Part shown: positions 33,839 through 42,144 of the stretch, piece by piece
How the letters are laid out: every line of letters starts with the position of its first letter
Position numbering within the stretch: position 1 is the first letter of the stretch
Source: Treponema primitia ZAS-2
GTDB lineage: Bacteria; Spirochaetota; Spirochaetia; Treponematales; Breznakiellaceae
Reading direction: 5' to 3'
DNA: 64,000 nucleotides
Assembly (NCBI RefSeq): GCF_000214375.1
Contig: NC_015578.1
Location: 3,100,001-3,164,000, forward strand
The notes under the pieces: generated by a model
Database searches by the model: none
The model's input: only the letters and a program-made list of their open reading frames with translations
What the model was told of the DNA's origin: nothing
Program-made: the position numbers and the translations under genes

Positions 33839-35044
33839 ATGATAAAAAGAAACCCCAGTATTGCCAATATAAAGGCAGGGTATCTGTTCCCCGAAATTGC
33901 CAAGCGTCGGCGGGAATATGCGGCAGCCCATCCGGAAGCTAAAATTATCAGCCTGGGTGTGGGTAATACCACTGAACCTCTATTGCCCCATATCGATCAG
34001 GGACTTGTTGAAGGCGCCAAACGCTTAGGCACGGCGGAGGGCTATTCGGGGTACACCGACGAGGGCTTCGAAGAACTGCGGAAGGGTATCTCGGAAGTTT
34101 TCTACAAAGGTGCTTTCAGTCCCGCTGAGGTCTTTATCTCTGACGGGGCCAAGTGCGACATAGGGCGCTTACAATTACTGTTCGGTCCGGGAACCCCGGT
34201 GGCGGTCCAGGACCCGTCCTACCCGGTCTACGTGGATGGCTCGGTGCTTATCGGCGCCGCAGGCCCCTGGGAGGGAACGGGCTACAAGGGTATCAGCTAC
34301 CTTCCCTGTACTGCAGAGAATAACTACTTCCCGGATCTTTCAAAACTCCCCAGGGATGGGCTGTTTTATTTCTGTTCCCCCAATAACCCTACGGGAGCCA
34401 CCGCCAACCGGGATCAGCTTGGAGAACTTGTAAGGGCCGCCACAGAAAAGGGAACGGTCATCATTTTTGACGCCGCCTATGCCGCATACATCAGGGACCC
34501 GGCGCTGCCCAAGTCCATCTTTGAGATTGACGGCGCCCGATCCTGCGCCATTGAGGTCAACTCCTTCTCCAAACCTGCGGGCTTTACCGGGGTGCGCCTG
34601 GGCTGGACTATAGTCCCAAATGAGCTCAAGTATGGCGGCGGGGAAAGCGTCAACGCCGACTGGGCCCGTATCTGCGGCACCATCTTTAACGGCGCCTCCA
34701 ATGTCGCCCAATGGGGTGGCCTTGCTGCCCTTGATCCTGAGGGGCTTAAGGAAATTCGCCGGCTCAGCGATTTCTACCTGGAAAACGCCGCCCTCATACG
34801 CAAGGCCGTCCAAACTCTGGGCTTCAGCTGCGTGGGGGGGGACAATTCACCCTACATCTGGGCGCGGTTCCCGGGCAGGGACAGTTGGGATGTTTTCGCG
34901 GAAATACTGGAAAAGTGCCAGGTGGTCACCACCCCCGGCGCAGGCTTCGGGCCTGCAGGGCAGTCCTTCATACGGTTCTCCGCCTTTGGGCACCGCCCTG
35001 ATGTGGAAGAGGCCTGTAAGCGGCTCAATAAGTTAAAGGGATAA
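33839..35044 (+). CDS. dapL: LL-diaminopimelate aminotransferase
   Basis: The 401-residue class I/II aminotransferase converts tetrahydrodipicolinate directly to LL-diaminopimelate. It bypasses the succinylated or acetylated intermediates. Family-specific segments are visible: ISLGVGNTTEPL, FISDGAKCDIGRLQ, CSPNNPTGA and the PLP lysine in NSFSKPAGFTGVRLGWT. Start at 33839 has AAGGAG 7 nt upstream. It follows lysA closely, so the two ends of the DAP-lysine branch are made together. Confidence 0.93.
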   Translation: MIKRNPSIANIKAGYLFPEIAKRRREYAAAHPEAKIISLGVGNTTEPLLPHIDQGLVEGAKRLGTAEGYSGYTDEGFEELRKGISEVFYKGAFSPAEVFISDGAKCDIGRLQLLFGPGTPVAVQDPSYPVYVDGSVLIGAAGPWEGTGYKGISYLPCTAENNYFPDLSKLPRDGLFYFCSPNNPTGATANRDQLGELVRAATEKGTVIIFDAAYAAYIRDPALPKSIFEIDGARSCAIEVNSFSKPAGFTGVRLGWTIVPNELKYGGGESVNADWARICGTIFNGASNVAQWGGLAALDPEGLKEIRRLSDFYLENAALIRKAVQTLGFSCVGGDNSPYIWARFPGRDSWDVFAEILEKCQVVTTPGAGFGPAGQSFIRFSAFGHRPDVEEACKRLNKLKG

Positions 35045-35073
35045 GAAAAAAGGCAAAAAATAAGAAATTCCAC

Positions 35074-35102
35074 TTGATTTTTTAGGGGTGCCATGATATA
35101 TT
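35074..35102 (+). promoter_or_regulatory. Promoter of Phd-VapC pair 1
   Basis: TTGATT (35074-35079) and TATATT (35097-35102) are spaced 17 bp apart. An ACTAG-N5-CTAGT palindrome lies just downstream. Confidence 0.6.
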
Positions 35103-35105
35103 CTG

Positions 35106-35120
35106 ACTAGACAGACTAGT
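35106..35120. promoter_or_regulatory. Candidate antitoxin operator 1
   Basis: ACTAG and CTAGT form an inverted repeat with a 5-bp spacer at the expected transcription start. The same half-sites, with a 9-bp spacer, sit in the promoter of the second Phd-VapC pair (55782-55802). Autoregulation is inferred. Confidence 0.5.
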
Positions 35121-35136
35121 TGTAGGAGGTATGTAT

Positions 35137-35403
35137 ATGACTGCACAGCTTAAAAGCAATATTTGGCAATTACAGGATGCAAAGGCAAAATTCAGCGAAG
35201 TAATCAAATCCGCCGCCAAATCGCCTCAGATTATCACGGTCAGGGGCGAGGAAACGGCGGTTATCCTTTCCATGGACAAGTACCGGGGCCTTATGGGGAA
35301 ACGGCCAAGCTTCATTGAGGCACTTATGAATTGCCCCTGGCCGGATGTGGAGCTTGAACTACCGGATCGCAAAGCAGAAGAATGGCGGGATATTGAGCTG
35401 TGA
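35137..35403 (+). CDS. Phd/YefM-type antitoxin
   Basis: The 88-residue protein has the Phd/YefM N-terminal DNA-binding pattern (NIWQLQDAKAKFSEVIKSAAKSPQIITVRGEETAVILSMDKYR). A C-terminal toxin-binding tail follows. The ATG at 35137 lies 7 nt after AGGAGG; an ATG at 35131 is too close to it. The stop overlaps the GTG start of the toxin. Confidence 0.9.
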   Translation: MTAQLKSNIWQLQDAKAKFSEVIKSAAKSPQIITVRGEETAVILSMDKYRGLMGKRPSFIEALMNCPWPDVELELPDRKAEEWRDIEL

Positions 35404-35813
35404 AATACCTTCTGGACACCAATGTTTTATCCGAAATGAAAAAGTCAAACCCCAATCCCAGGGTTAAGGCGTTTATAGAAACTATACCTGAGGATGATAT
35501 TCTCATCAGCGTCATCTCTGTGGGAGAAATTTTCTTTGGCATTGAAAGATTACCAGAAGGGAACAAGAAGGCTGATCTCTCCTTATGGTTTCACCATGAG
35601 ATACTGGGGGTGAATGAAAACCACATTCTTCCCCTGGATACTGAGGTGATGCTGGAATGGGCAAGGCTTCGCGCCAAGGCAAAACAGACCCTATCCCCCA
35701 ATAACTCCCTCATTGCCGCCACTATCCTCACCCACCGCTTGACCCTGGTAACCCGGAACACCCGGGACTTTGATGCAGTGGAAGGGCTTAACCTAATCAA
35801 TCCCTGGGATTAA
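35400..35813 (+). CDS. vapC: PIN-domain VapC-type toxin, one acidic residue apparently replaced
   Basis: The 137-residue protein has the PIN fold: LLDTNVLSEMKK, the acidic motif GEIFFGIERL and the C-terminal TRNTRDFD. In most VapC toxins a third aspartate precedes the (S/L)xIAA segment. Here the sequence is SPNNSLIAAT, with Asn in place of Asp. The ribonuclease may be weakened or inactive, or coordination may differ. GTG start overlaps the antitoxin stop by 4 nt. Confidence 0.88.
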   Translation: MKYLLDTNVLSEMKKSNPNPRVKAFIETIPEDDILISVISVGEIFFGIERLPEGNKKADLSLWFHHEILGVNENHILPLDTEVMLEWARLRAKAKQTLSPNNSLIAATILTHRLTLVTRNTRDFDAVEGLNLINPWD

Positions 35814-35903
35814 CCAGGCAGCTTTAGTAATTAATTCTTCATTTTTTTCCCTGACTAAAGCATTTTTTCTGCCCGCCGCATATAGATAGCGGAGGCGGAA
35901 AAA

Positions 35904-37610
35904 GTGCAGGAAGACGGATCAACAAATCTAATCTCCCGGGAACCTATGGCAGACGCCGAAATCCCCGATCCCGTAACCCTGGCGGTTACAAAACTCTTCG
36001 GCCTGTCCTATCTGTTCCCCTACCAGCGGCTGGTGGTGACGAATATCCTTGAGGCGGCGGAAGCTGCGGGGGTCCCGGTCCATTGGCCGGAAAACTCCCG
36101 GGAGAGCGCCAGGGAAAACCCACTTCCTGCGGGCACAGACTCAGAGGAAAGCCCAGAGGGCACCAAAGTTGCTCCAGGCGAAACCGGAGTGTCAATAGAT
36201 GAGACAGATGTCTCCGCAGACGAAACCGACCGCGCCGCCATGGGCCGGCAGATAGTAATACTGCCCACCGGGGCGGGGAAGTCCCTCTGTTTCCAACTGC
36301 CGGCAATGCTGCTGGAAGGGCCAACCCTGGTGATCTACCCCATCCTGTCCCTCATGGCGGATCAGGAACGGCGTTTGCAGGAACGGGGCTTTGCGCCGGT
36401 GATACTCCGGGGTGGCCAGAGCCGGGAGGAACGGGAGGCTATTTGGCAAAAAGTAGAAACCGGGGAAAGCCGGTTCATCATCGCCAACCCGGAGGTGCTG
36501 CTGACCCCGAGGGTGATGGAAAAACTGGGAACCCTGGGAATAGTTCACGTGGTGATCGACGAGGCTCATACTGTAAGCGAATGGGGGGAAAGTTTCAGGC
36601 CCAGCTATCTGCGCATCGGGGAAATTATCCAGGCCGCCTCAGCAAAGAGCAACACTGATTCCGCCCCCGGCCTGCCCATGGTAACAGCCTTTACTGCCAC
36701 CGCATCAAGCCCGGTGCTGAACAATATCCGGAAGTATATCTTCGGCGAGACCGAGGCGCACAGTATTATTGGCAATCCTGACCGCAGCAATATTAGCTAT
36801 ACTGCTCAGGGCTGCATGCTCCGGAACCTGGCGGTACGGGATCTGCTAATCCTGAATCAGCGGCCGGCGATAGTGTTTTGCTCGTCCCGGAACGGGACGG
36901 AGAAGCTGGCCCGGTATTTGCAGAACGAGCTGGGGGAACTGGATCTTCCCTGGGCCCGGGAAATACGGTTCTACCATGCAGGCTTAAGCCGGGAAGAAAA
37001 GACCGAAGTGGAGAAGTGGTTCTTCAAAAACCCGGAAGCAGTATTACTGGCAACTTGCGCTTACGGGATGGGGGTGGACAAGGCGGATATCAGAACCGTG
37101 ATACACCGGGACTGCCCGCCTTCGGTGGAGGCCTACCTCCAGGAATCGGGCCGGGCCGGACGGGACGGTTTGCCCTCAAAGGCGGTGTTGCTCTGGGGGC
37201 CTGACGACGACCTGGCCCTGAAGCGGGCCCGGAACGAAGCGGATAAGCAGCGCTTGGAGGCACTGTTCCGGTACGCTCGTGATACCGGGGGGTGCAGGAG
37301 GGAGACACTACTGGCCCTTCTCAACTACGAGGGGAGCGGGGAAAAGCCCGAATCGGATTGCTGCGATGTTTGTAACGGTGAGGCCCAGGGGGAGCTGAGG
37401 GAGGAGGAGAGCCTGCTGAGTTTTTTCCGCAGGAACCGTCGCTCCTATACACGGGAGGAGGCGATTCCGGTTCTGGTCAGGGCAGAAGGGGTGCGCTGGT
37501 CGGAAGAGAACGTCAAGAACGCTATAGGGCGACTGCTCAGAACCGGGGCATTAAAAAAGAGTAAGTATTTTCCCTGGAAGAACAAGCTCACGGTACCCAG
37601 GAAAAGATAG
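35904..37610 (+). CDS. RecQ-type superfamily 2 DNA helicase
   Basis: The 568-residue protein has Walker A LPTGAGKSLCFQLP, DEAH box VIDEAHTVSEWG, motif III AFTATAS and motif VI QESGRAGRDG. A RecQ zinc-binding cysteine set (CRRET...CCDVC) and a short winged-helix-like tail follow. No HRDC domain is present. An acidic, repetitive insertion (about residues 55-110, with TGVSIDETDVSADETDR) separates the aromatic/Q region from Walker A. Start GTG at 35904 follows GGAGG. Confidence 0.88.
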   Translation: MQEDGSTNLISREPMADAEIPDPVTLAVTKLFGLSYLFPYQRLVVTNILEAAEAAGVPVHWPENSRESARENPLPAGTDSEESPEGTKVAPGETGVSIDETDVSADETDRAAMGRQIVILPTGAGKSLCFQLPAMLLEGPTLVIYPILSLMADQERRLQERGFAPVILRGGQSREEREAIWQKVETGESRFIIANPEVLLTPRVMEKLGTLGIVHVVIDEAHTVSEWGESFRPSYLRIGEIIQAASAKSNTDSAPGLPMVTAFTATASSPVLNNIRKYIFGETEAHSIIGNPDRSNISYTAQGCMLRNLAVRDLLILNQRPAIVFCSSRNGTEKLARYLQNELGELDLPWAREIRFYHAGLSREEKTEVEKWFFKNPEAVLLATCAYGMGVDKADIRTVIHRDCPPSVEAYLQESGRAGRDGLPSKAVLLWGPDDDLALKRARNEADKQRLEALFRYARDTGGCRRETLLALLNYEGSGEKPESDCCDVCNGEAQGELREEESLLSFFRRNRRSYTREEAIPVLVRAEGVRWSEENVKNAIGRLLRTGALKKSKYFPWKNKLTVPRKR

Positions 37611-37663
37611 GCGGTACTTCCGGCGTTCCGGCTAAAGCCGGCGTTTCCTGGGGCAAACTAGTG

Positions 37664-37894
37664 CTACTCTTCCAGCCCCAGTTCGTCGACCCCGCCCTCT
37701 TCTTCGGCAGGTACTTCCTCGGGCTTTCCCTTTTTGCCCTTGGGAAGCTTCGGCGTCTTGGGACGGGAGGAGCGGTACACTGAGGCTACATTAAAAACGA
37801 TGAATAGATAGATCACAATGCCGATGGTTACAACGATTACCTGCCAGGAAGTGAGAACATTGACTATAAGTTCACTCAGTTCTTTGGAAAACAA
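37664..37894 (-). CDS. Small single-pass membrane protein
   Basis: The 76-residue protein has one membrane helix (about 18-38, WQVIVVTIGIVIYLFIVFNVA). A Lys/Pro-rich stretch follows and the tail is acidic. It is last in the def-fmt-PASTA operon, 28 nt after the PASTA gene, which suggests an envelope role. No family recognised. Confidence 0.65.
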   Translation of the reverse strand: MFSKELSELIVNVLTSWQVIVVTIGIVIYLFIVFNVASVYRSSRPKTPKLPKGKKGKPEEVPAEEEGGVDELGLEE

Positions 37895-37922
37895 TTTTTC
37901 GCCTCCCTTCTATATCGGCTGT

Positions 37923-39008
37923 TTACAACTGATCCAAAAATAGAGTTTCTATGGGCAGGGAGATTTCTTCCCGGTATAGTTCCCGGTTAAGCATGGAAAG
38001 GACCAGGGTTGTGCCGGCAGGCAGACGGTAGGGAACAGTGAATTTACCCCCGGGATGGTTCATGGTTATCAGGGGACTTCGTTCTCCGCTGGGAAGCTGG
38101 GCTTCCAGGGTAACAGGCAATGGATAGGGGTTATTCGGCAGGGTATAGCTAAAAAGCCCGAACAGCTCCCCTTCCTTAAGATCCATCGGTGCAATGATCA
38201 CCAGGGCGACTTCGATGTTGTTAGTGGCGATGGTAGCCGCCGCAGGGGTCTGGCTTATCACGGTTTCCGGCTTTTCACCCCCCCGGCCCTCACGCTGGGT
38301 GAAGGTAAAACGCAAGCCCGATTTGCCGAGAAGCTCCAAAGCTTCACCTATGGAAAGCCCTGTCAATTCGGGGATGGTGATCATTTCGTTTTCCGGCCCC
38401 CGGCTGATCACTAATTCCAGGATAGTGGGGCCCGAAATGGCAGTGCCCGGTTCGGGGCTCTGCTGAAGTATGGTCCCCGGGGTTTCTGAAGAAAACTGGT
38501 ACATGAAGGGTTCCTTCAGGGAAATGAGGGGGGGGGCGCCGGTGATGTTCCCCGCAGCACTCCCCGCAGAGGCAAAGAGGGTTTGGAGATCCATCCTGAC
38601 CTCATCGATATTGCGGCCTACATAGTTTTCCATGTTGGAAATTATCACCCCCTGGCTGACTACCATGCGTACCCGGCGGCCCGCCTTTACGATGGTTCCC
38701 GGACTGGGGCTCTGTTCCAGGATCAGTCCCCGTTCAGAGGCGGACTGGGAGTAACGCTGCTGAAGCCGGGGGTAGAGTTCCTTTACCTGTAGTTCCAGAA
38801 TAGCCTGGGTCAGATCCTTGCCCCGAACATCCGGGACCATGGTCTGCTCTTCCCCCCGAACGGCGATAAAAAAAACCGCCAGGGCAATGATGCCCACAAA
38901 AACGATGAGTCCCACCGAAAGGGAAATGAAGAAGCGCAGGTTGTTTCCCACGTAGCGTTCAAGAGAATTTAGATTTATATTTAATTTAAGCCGGTTTCGC
39001 AAACCCAT
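37923..39008 (-). CDS. PASTA-domain membrane protein
   Basis: The 361-residue protein has a short cytoplasmic start, one membrane helix (about 28-50) and three PASTA domains: VPDVRGKDLTQAILEL, YVGRNIDEVRMDLQTL and IPELTGLSIGEALELL. Each is followed by the typical QSPxPGTxV segment. PASTA domains sense peptidoglycan. There is no kinase domain, so it is a stand-alone form. The def-fmt-PASTA gene order is, from memory, also found in other treponemes. Confidence 0.88.
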   Translation of the reverse strand: MGLRNRLKLNINLNSLERYVGNNLRFFISLSVGLIVFVGIIALAVFFIAVRGEEQTMVPDVRGKDLTQAILELQVKELYPRLQQRYSQSASERGLILEQSPSPGTIVKAGRRVRMVVSQGVIISNMENYVGRNIDEVRMDLQTLFASAGSAAGNITGAPPLISLKEPFMYQFSSETPGTILQQSPEPGTAISGPTILELVISRGPENEMITIPELTGLSIGEALELLGKSGLRFTFTQREGRGGEKPETVISQTPAAATIATNNIEVALVIIAPMDLKEGELFGLFSYTLPNNPYPLPVTLEAQLPSGERSPLITMNHPGGKFTVPYRLPAGTTLVLSMLNRELYREEISLPIETLFLDQL

Positions 39009-39017
39009 ATCAGCCTC

Positions 39018-40067
39018 TTAATCCCTCTTGTTATCTTCGCCGAAGCCAAGCTGCCCATGCATAAAATCCCGGGCGCCATTCAAAAAATCCCGCCAAGCCA
39101 GGGCCTTTTTCGCCCGGTACTGGAGCCGGGAAACCGCTAAAACCCCATCCCCCGTTTGTACCAGAATACCCGATTCCCTGTCTATGCCCAGAACGGCCCC
39201 CGGCAGCGCACTTGATCCCCCCGGCGGACTCATTTCCGGCGAATCCGAAGGATTCGCCAAGGGACTTGCCTGCGCCAAGTCCCCAGCTTCCAGGATATAA
39301 AGCTGTTCCCCCCGGTGGAAGGTCCAGCAAAGGGGCCAAGGGGTGTAGGCCCGTATCTTCGCGTCAATATCCGCTGCAGAAGCGGACCAGTCGATGAGGC
39401 CGTCCTCCTTGCGTATGAGTCCGCAAAAACTGGCCTCCTCTCTATTCTGACGCCTCCCGGTGAGGCTGTCCAGGGCCAGTCCCTGTAAGACCGGAATGAG
39501 GAGTTTCGCCCCCAGGACGGCGGCTGTTTCGCTTAGGGAAGCGGTGGTTTCCCGGCCCGTAAGGGGAAGCCGTTCCTGGGCCAGTATATCCCCGGCATCC
39601 ATTTCCGCCGCCAAACGCTGGATGCTAAGTCCGGTCTCAGTATCCCGGCCCAGTATGGCCGCCGGGATCGGGGTAGCCCCCCGGTATTTGGGGAGCAGCG
39701 AGGGGTGTATATTGATCCCCCCCAGGGGGAAAAGGGCCAGGAACTTGGGGCCAAAGATGCGGCCATAGGCAAAGCTTACCAGAATATCCGGCTGCAAAGC
39801 CGCAACAGCCTCCCGGGCGGTGGCGTCGAGTTTTTCCGGTTTGAGAATTACAGGGGCAGGTAGTGAGCAGGCAGCAAAGGGTTCCACCAAGGCTGCCGCA
39901 GCGTCCCCCACATCGGTGGGAACTGCCTTGGAAGCGCGGCCCCGTGGGGCATCCGGGTTGGTCAGGACCCCCGCAAGGGTAAAATGGCGGTCATCCAAGC
40001 AGAGCCGGGCCAGGGCTTCCAGGGCGGGGACGGCGATACCCGGGCTTCCCGCAAAGAGTATCCGCAA
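39018..40067 (-). CDS. fmt: Methionyl-tRNA formyltransferase
   Basis: The 349-residue enzyme formylates initiator Met-tRNA. The catalytic core is recognisable (GGINIHPSLLPKYRGATPIPAAIL, then GDILAQERLPL). A C-terminal OB-like domain follows. It is longer than the usual 310-320 residues. Between the two domains lies a Pro/Ser-rich insert encoded by two palindromes (39238-39258 and 39261-39283). It begins one base after the def stop, so synthesis of both N-terminal processing enzymes is coupled. Confidence 0.94.
   Translation of the reverse strand: MRILFAGSPGIAVPALEALARLCLDDRHFTLAGVLTNPDAPRGRASKAVPTDVGDAAAALVEPFAACSLPAPVILKPEKLDATAREAVAALQPDILVSFAYGRIFGPKFLALFPLGGINIHPSLLPKYRGATPIPAAILGRDTETGLSIQRLAAEMDAGDILAQERLPLTGRETTASLSETAAVLGAKLLIPVLQGLALDSLTGRRQNREEASFCGLIRKEDGLIDWSASAADIDAKIRAYTPWPLCWTFHRGEQLYILEAGDLAQASPLANPSDSPEMSPPGGSSALPGAVLGIDRESGILVQTGDGVLAVSRLQYRAKKALAWRDFLNGARDFMHGQLGFGEDNKRD
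39238..39283. repeat. Twin palindromes inside fmt
   Basis: GGCGAATCC-GAA-GGATTCGCC (39238-39258) is followed 2 bp later by GGGACTTG and CAAGTCCC arms (39261-39283). The frame stays open through both. The GAA-loop form matches palindromes at 21831 and 58685. Confidence 0.85.
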
Positions 40068-40068
40068 C

Positions 40069-40557
40069 TTACAAGGCCTGCTGCTGTTTCTCTAGTTTGG
40101 CCAGGATCTTTTCCCGTCGGGACTCGCTCAGGCGGTCGATAAAGAGGGCGCCTTCCAGGTGATCATACTCGTGCTGGATGACCCGGGCCATGATCCCGTC
40201 CGCCTCCAGGGTAAAGGGCCGACCCTTTTCGTTCCAGGCCTGCACCCGCACCGACTCAGGGCGGACCACATCGGCCCAAATCCCGGGAATGGAAAGGCAG
40301 CCTTCCTCCTGTTTGACCGTTTCCTGTGAAGTAGCCACAATAGAAGGGTTGATAAACACCCGGGGCGCATCCCCGTCAATATGGACCACGAAGATCCGCT
40401 TCATGAGCCCTACCTGGGGGCCTGCCAGGCCTACACCCTTACCTTCATGCATGGTTTCAATCATGTTTTCCGCGATTTTTGCGATTTCTGAATCAATGGG
40501 CTTAATCGGCTCGGCTTTTTGGCGGAGCAGATCGTTACCTAGGGTTAAAATCTCCAT
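40069..40557 (-). CDS. def: Peptide deformylase
   Basis: The 162-residue metalloenzyme removes the formyl group from nascent proteins. Its three motifs are visible: GVGLAGPQVG, EGCLSIPG and the metal-binding QHEYDHLEG. It heads the def-fmt-PASTA-small membrane protein operon. Confidence 0.96.
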   Translation of the reverse strand: MEILTLGNDLLRQKAEPIKPIDSEIAKIAENMIETMHEGKGVGLAGPQVGLMKRIFVVHIDGDAPRVFINPSIVATSQETVKQEEGCLSIPGIWADVVRPESVRVQAWNEKGRPFTLEADGIMARVIQHEYDHLEGALFIDRLSESRREKILAKLEKQQQAL

Positions 40558-40871
40558 AATACGGCTAATATACTAAAAAGCCGCTTTCCTGAATAGACAG
40601 ACGCCGGTAAAAAAAGGTGACAAAAAGGTGACTGTCACCTTTTTCCCCGGTTGATTATGCGGATTTTGGGTGAATATGTCAAGGCGAATATACCGCCAAT
40701 AGATGGTTGATATAGCTGGGAGATAGCTCCAAAAAGGTGACAGTCACCTTTTTTACCGCTACCCGTAGCGCCCCCCGCAAGGGGGGCACTACGAAAAAGT
40801 GGTGACTGTCACCTTTTTCGTCACCTTTTTTGACCCTTCACAACCTTCACCGCACAAGCTAAACTTTACCC
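40558..40871. repeat. 314-bp intergenic region with three GGTGACWGTCACC palindromes
   Basis: No gene is seen. Palindromes lie at 40622-40644 (GGTGACTGTCACC flanked by A5/T5), 40731-40754 (GGTGACAGTCACC) and 40801-40813. A strong hairpin (GCCCCCC-GCAA-GGGGGGC within CGTAG/CTACG, 40764-40793) lies between them. The A and T tracts would make them terminator-like on both strands. The same core recurs at 29571 and twice in the NFACT gene, resembling REP elements. Confidence 0.85.
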
Positions 40872-42041
40872 ATGTTTAACGATTGCATTATCATGGCCGG
40901 CGGTTCCGGGACCCGCCTGTGGCCGGCGAGCAATTCAAAAAACCCCAAGCAGTTTCTGTCCGGCCCCGGGGGGAAGAGCTTTTTTGTGTCCGCCTTGGAA
41001 CGGGGCCTGGAGCTGACCCGGCGGCAGGAAGAGGGCAAAGCTCCGGGCCAGGTGATCATCATTGCCGGCAAGGGGCATACGCCCCATGTGATCCGGGCGG
41101 CAGGGGAATTTGACGAAACAGAGCGGCGGCGCATGGTGCTCATCCCCGAGCCTCTGGCAAAAAACACCGCCCCGGCCATTGCCTGCGGCGCCATTTACGC
41201 CAACCGGGTCTTTGGCGGGGACCGGAATATGCTGGTCCTCACCAGTGACCACATCATCGGCCCCCTGGAAGTCTTTGCCGCAGACGCTGCTGCTGCCGCC
41301 GTTTTCAGCGCTCAGGGGAAGCTCGCCGTGTTCGGCATACCTCCCCGGTCGGCGGAAACAGGGTACGGTTATATTGAAGCGGCGGAACTGCTCAGCCCGG
41401 CATCGGGCGGGGCCGGTACTTCTACCGAAGCTTCCGGTGGTACGGCGGTGTACCAGGCGGCGGCTTTCCGGGAAAAACCCGACCGGGCTACGGCGGAACA
41501 ATTCCTCAAGGCGGGGAATTTTTACTGGAACTCCGGAATGTTCGCCTTTTCCTCGGAATTTATGCTGGGGGAATTCCGCCGGAACTCCCCTGAAACCTTG
41601 AAACCCTTCGAGGCCCTGAAAGCCCCGGACCAAGGCGCCTTCAGGACCGAGGGGGGGCTGCGTATCCTGGACAACTGGCCCTATCTGGCTGAAGCCTACC
41701 AGGCGGTCAAGGGCATCTCCTTTGACTATGCAATTGCCGAAAAGTGCCGGAGCGTGGTGATGGCCGCTGCCCGCTTCGACTGGTTCGACGTGGGCAGCTG
41801 GGACGAATATGCCCGGCTCATGGGAAAGACCGGCGCCGAGGTCTACGGAAAGACCGATACCTGTTTTGTGGATTCGGATATCCCCGTGGCACTCTGCGGG
41901 GTGGATGACCTTATCGTGGTGATCCGCTCCGGAAAGGACGGCGCCCCACCCACAGCGCTGATAGCGAAGAAGGGCGAAAGCCAGGGGGTACGGAACATTG
42001 TGGAGCAGATCAAGGGGGCAGGAAGGACGGAACTGCTGTAA
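40872..42041 (+). CDS. manC: Mannose-1-phosphate guanylyltransferase
   Basis: The 389-residue nucleotidyltransferase makes GDP-mannose for glycans. The pyrophosphorylase signature AGGSGTRLWPASNSKNPKQF and later SDHIIGP, FREKPD, NSGMFAF and WFDVGSWDEYARL are typical. It lacks the phosphomannose isomerase domain found in bifunctional ManC. A short Gly/Ser/Thr-rich insertion (SPASGGAGTSTEASGG) precedes VYQAAAFREKP. Expressed alone in this window. Confidence 0.92.
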   Translation: MFNDCIIMAGGSGTRLWPASNSKNPKQFLSGPGGKSFFVSALERGLELTRRQEEGKAPGQVIIIAGKGHTPHVIRAAGEFDETERRRMVLIPEPLAKNTAPAIACGAIYANRVFGGDRNMLVLTSDHIIGPLEVFAADAAAAAVFSAQGKLAVFGIPPRSAETGYGYIEAAELLSPASGGAGTSTEASGGTAVYQAAAFREKPDRATAEQFLKAGNFYWNSGMFAFSSEFMLGEFRRNSPETLKPFEALKAPDQGAFRTEGGLRILDNWPYLAEAYQAVKGISFDYAIAEKCRSVVMAAARFDWFDVGSWDEYARLMGKTGAEVYGKTDTCFVDSDIPVALCGVDDLIVVIRSGKDGAPPTALIAKKGESQGVRNIVEQIKGAGRTELL

Positions 42042-42073
42042 TTTTTAGTATTAAGGGTACTTTCAATTGATAC

Positions 42074-42102
42074 GTGACAGAACCCCGATATTATGATATA
42101 AT
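42074..42102 (+). promoter_or_regulatory. Promoter of ackA
   Basis: GTGACA (42074-42079) and TATAAT (42097-42102) have 17-bp spacing. The predicted leader is about 35 nt and contains GGAGTGAGGTG before the ATG at 42145. Confidence 0.65.
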
Positions 42103-42144
42103 TTCCCCGATTAGATAAAATTCATTATATGGAGTGAGGTGAAC

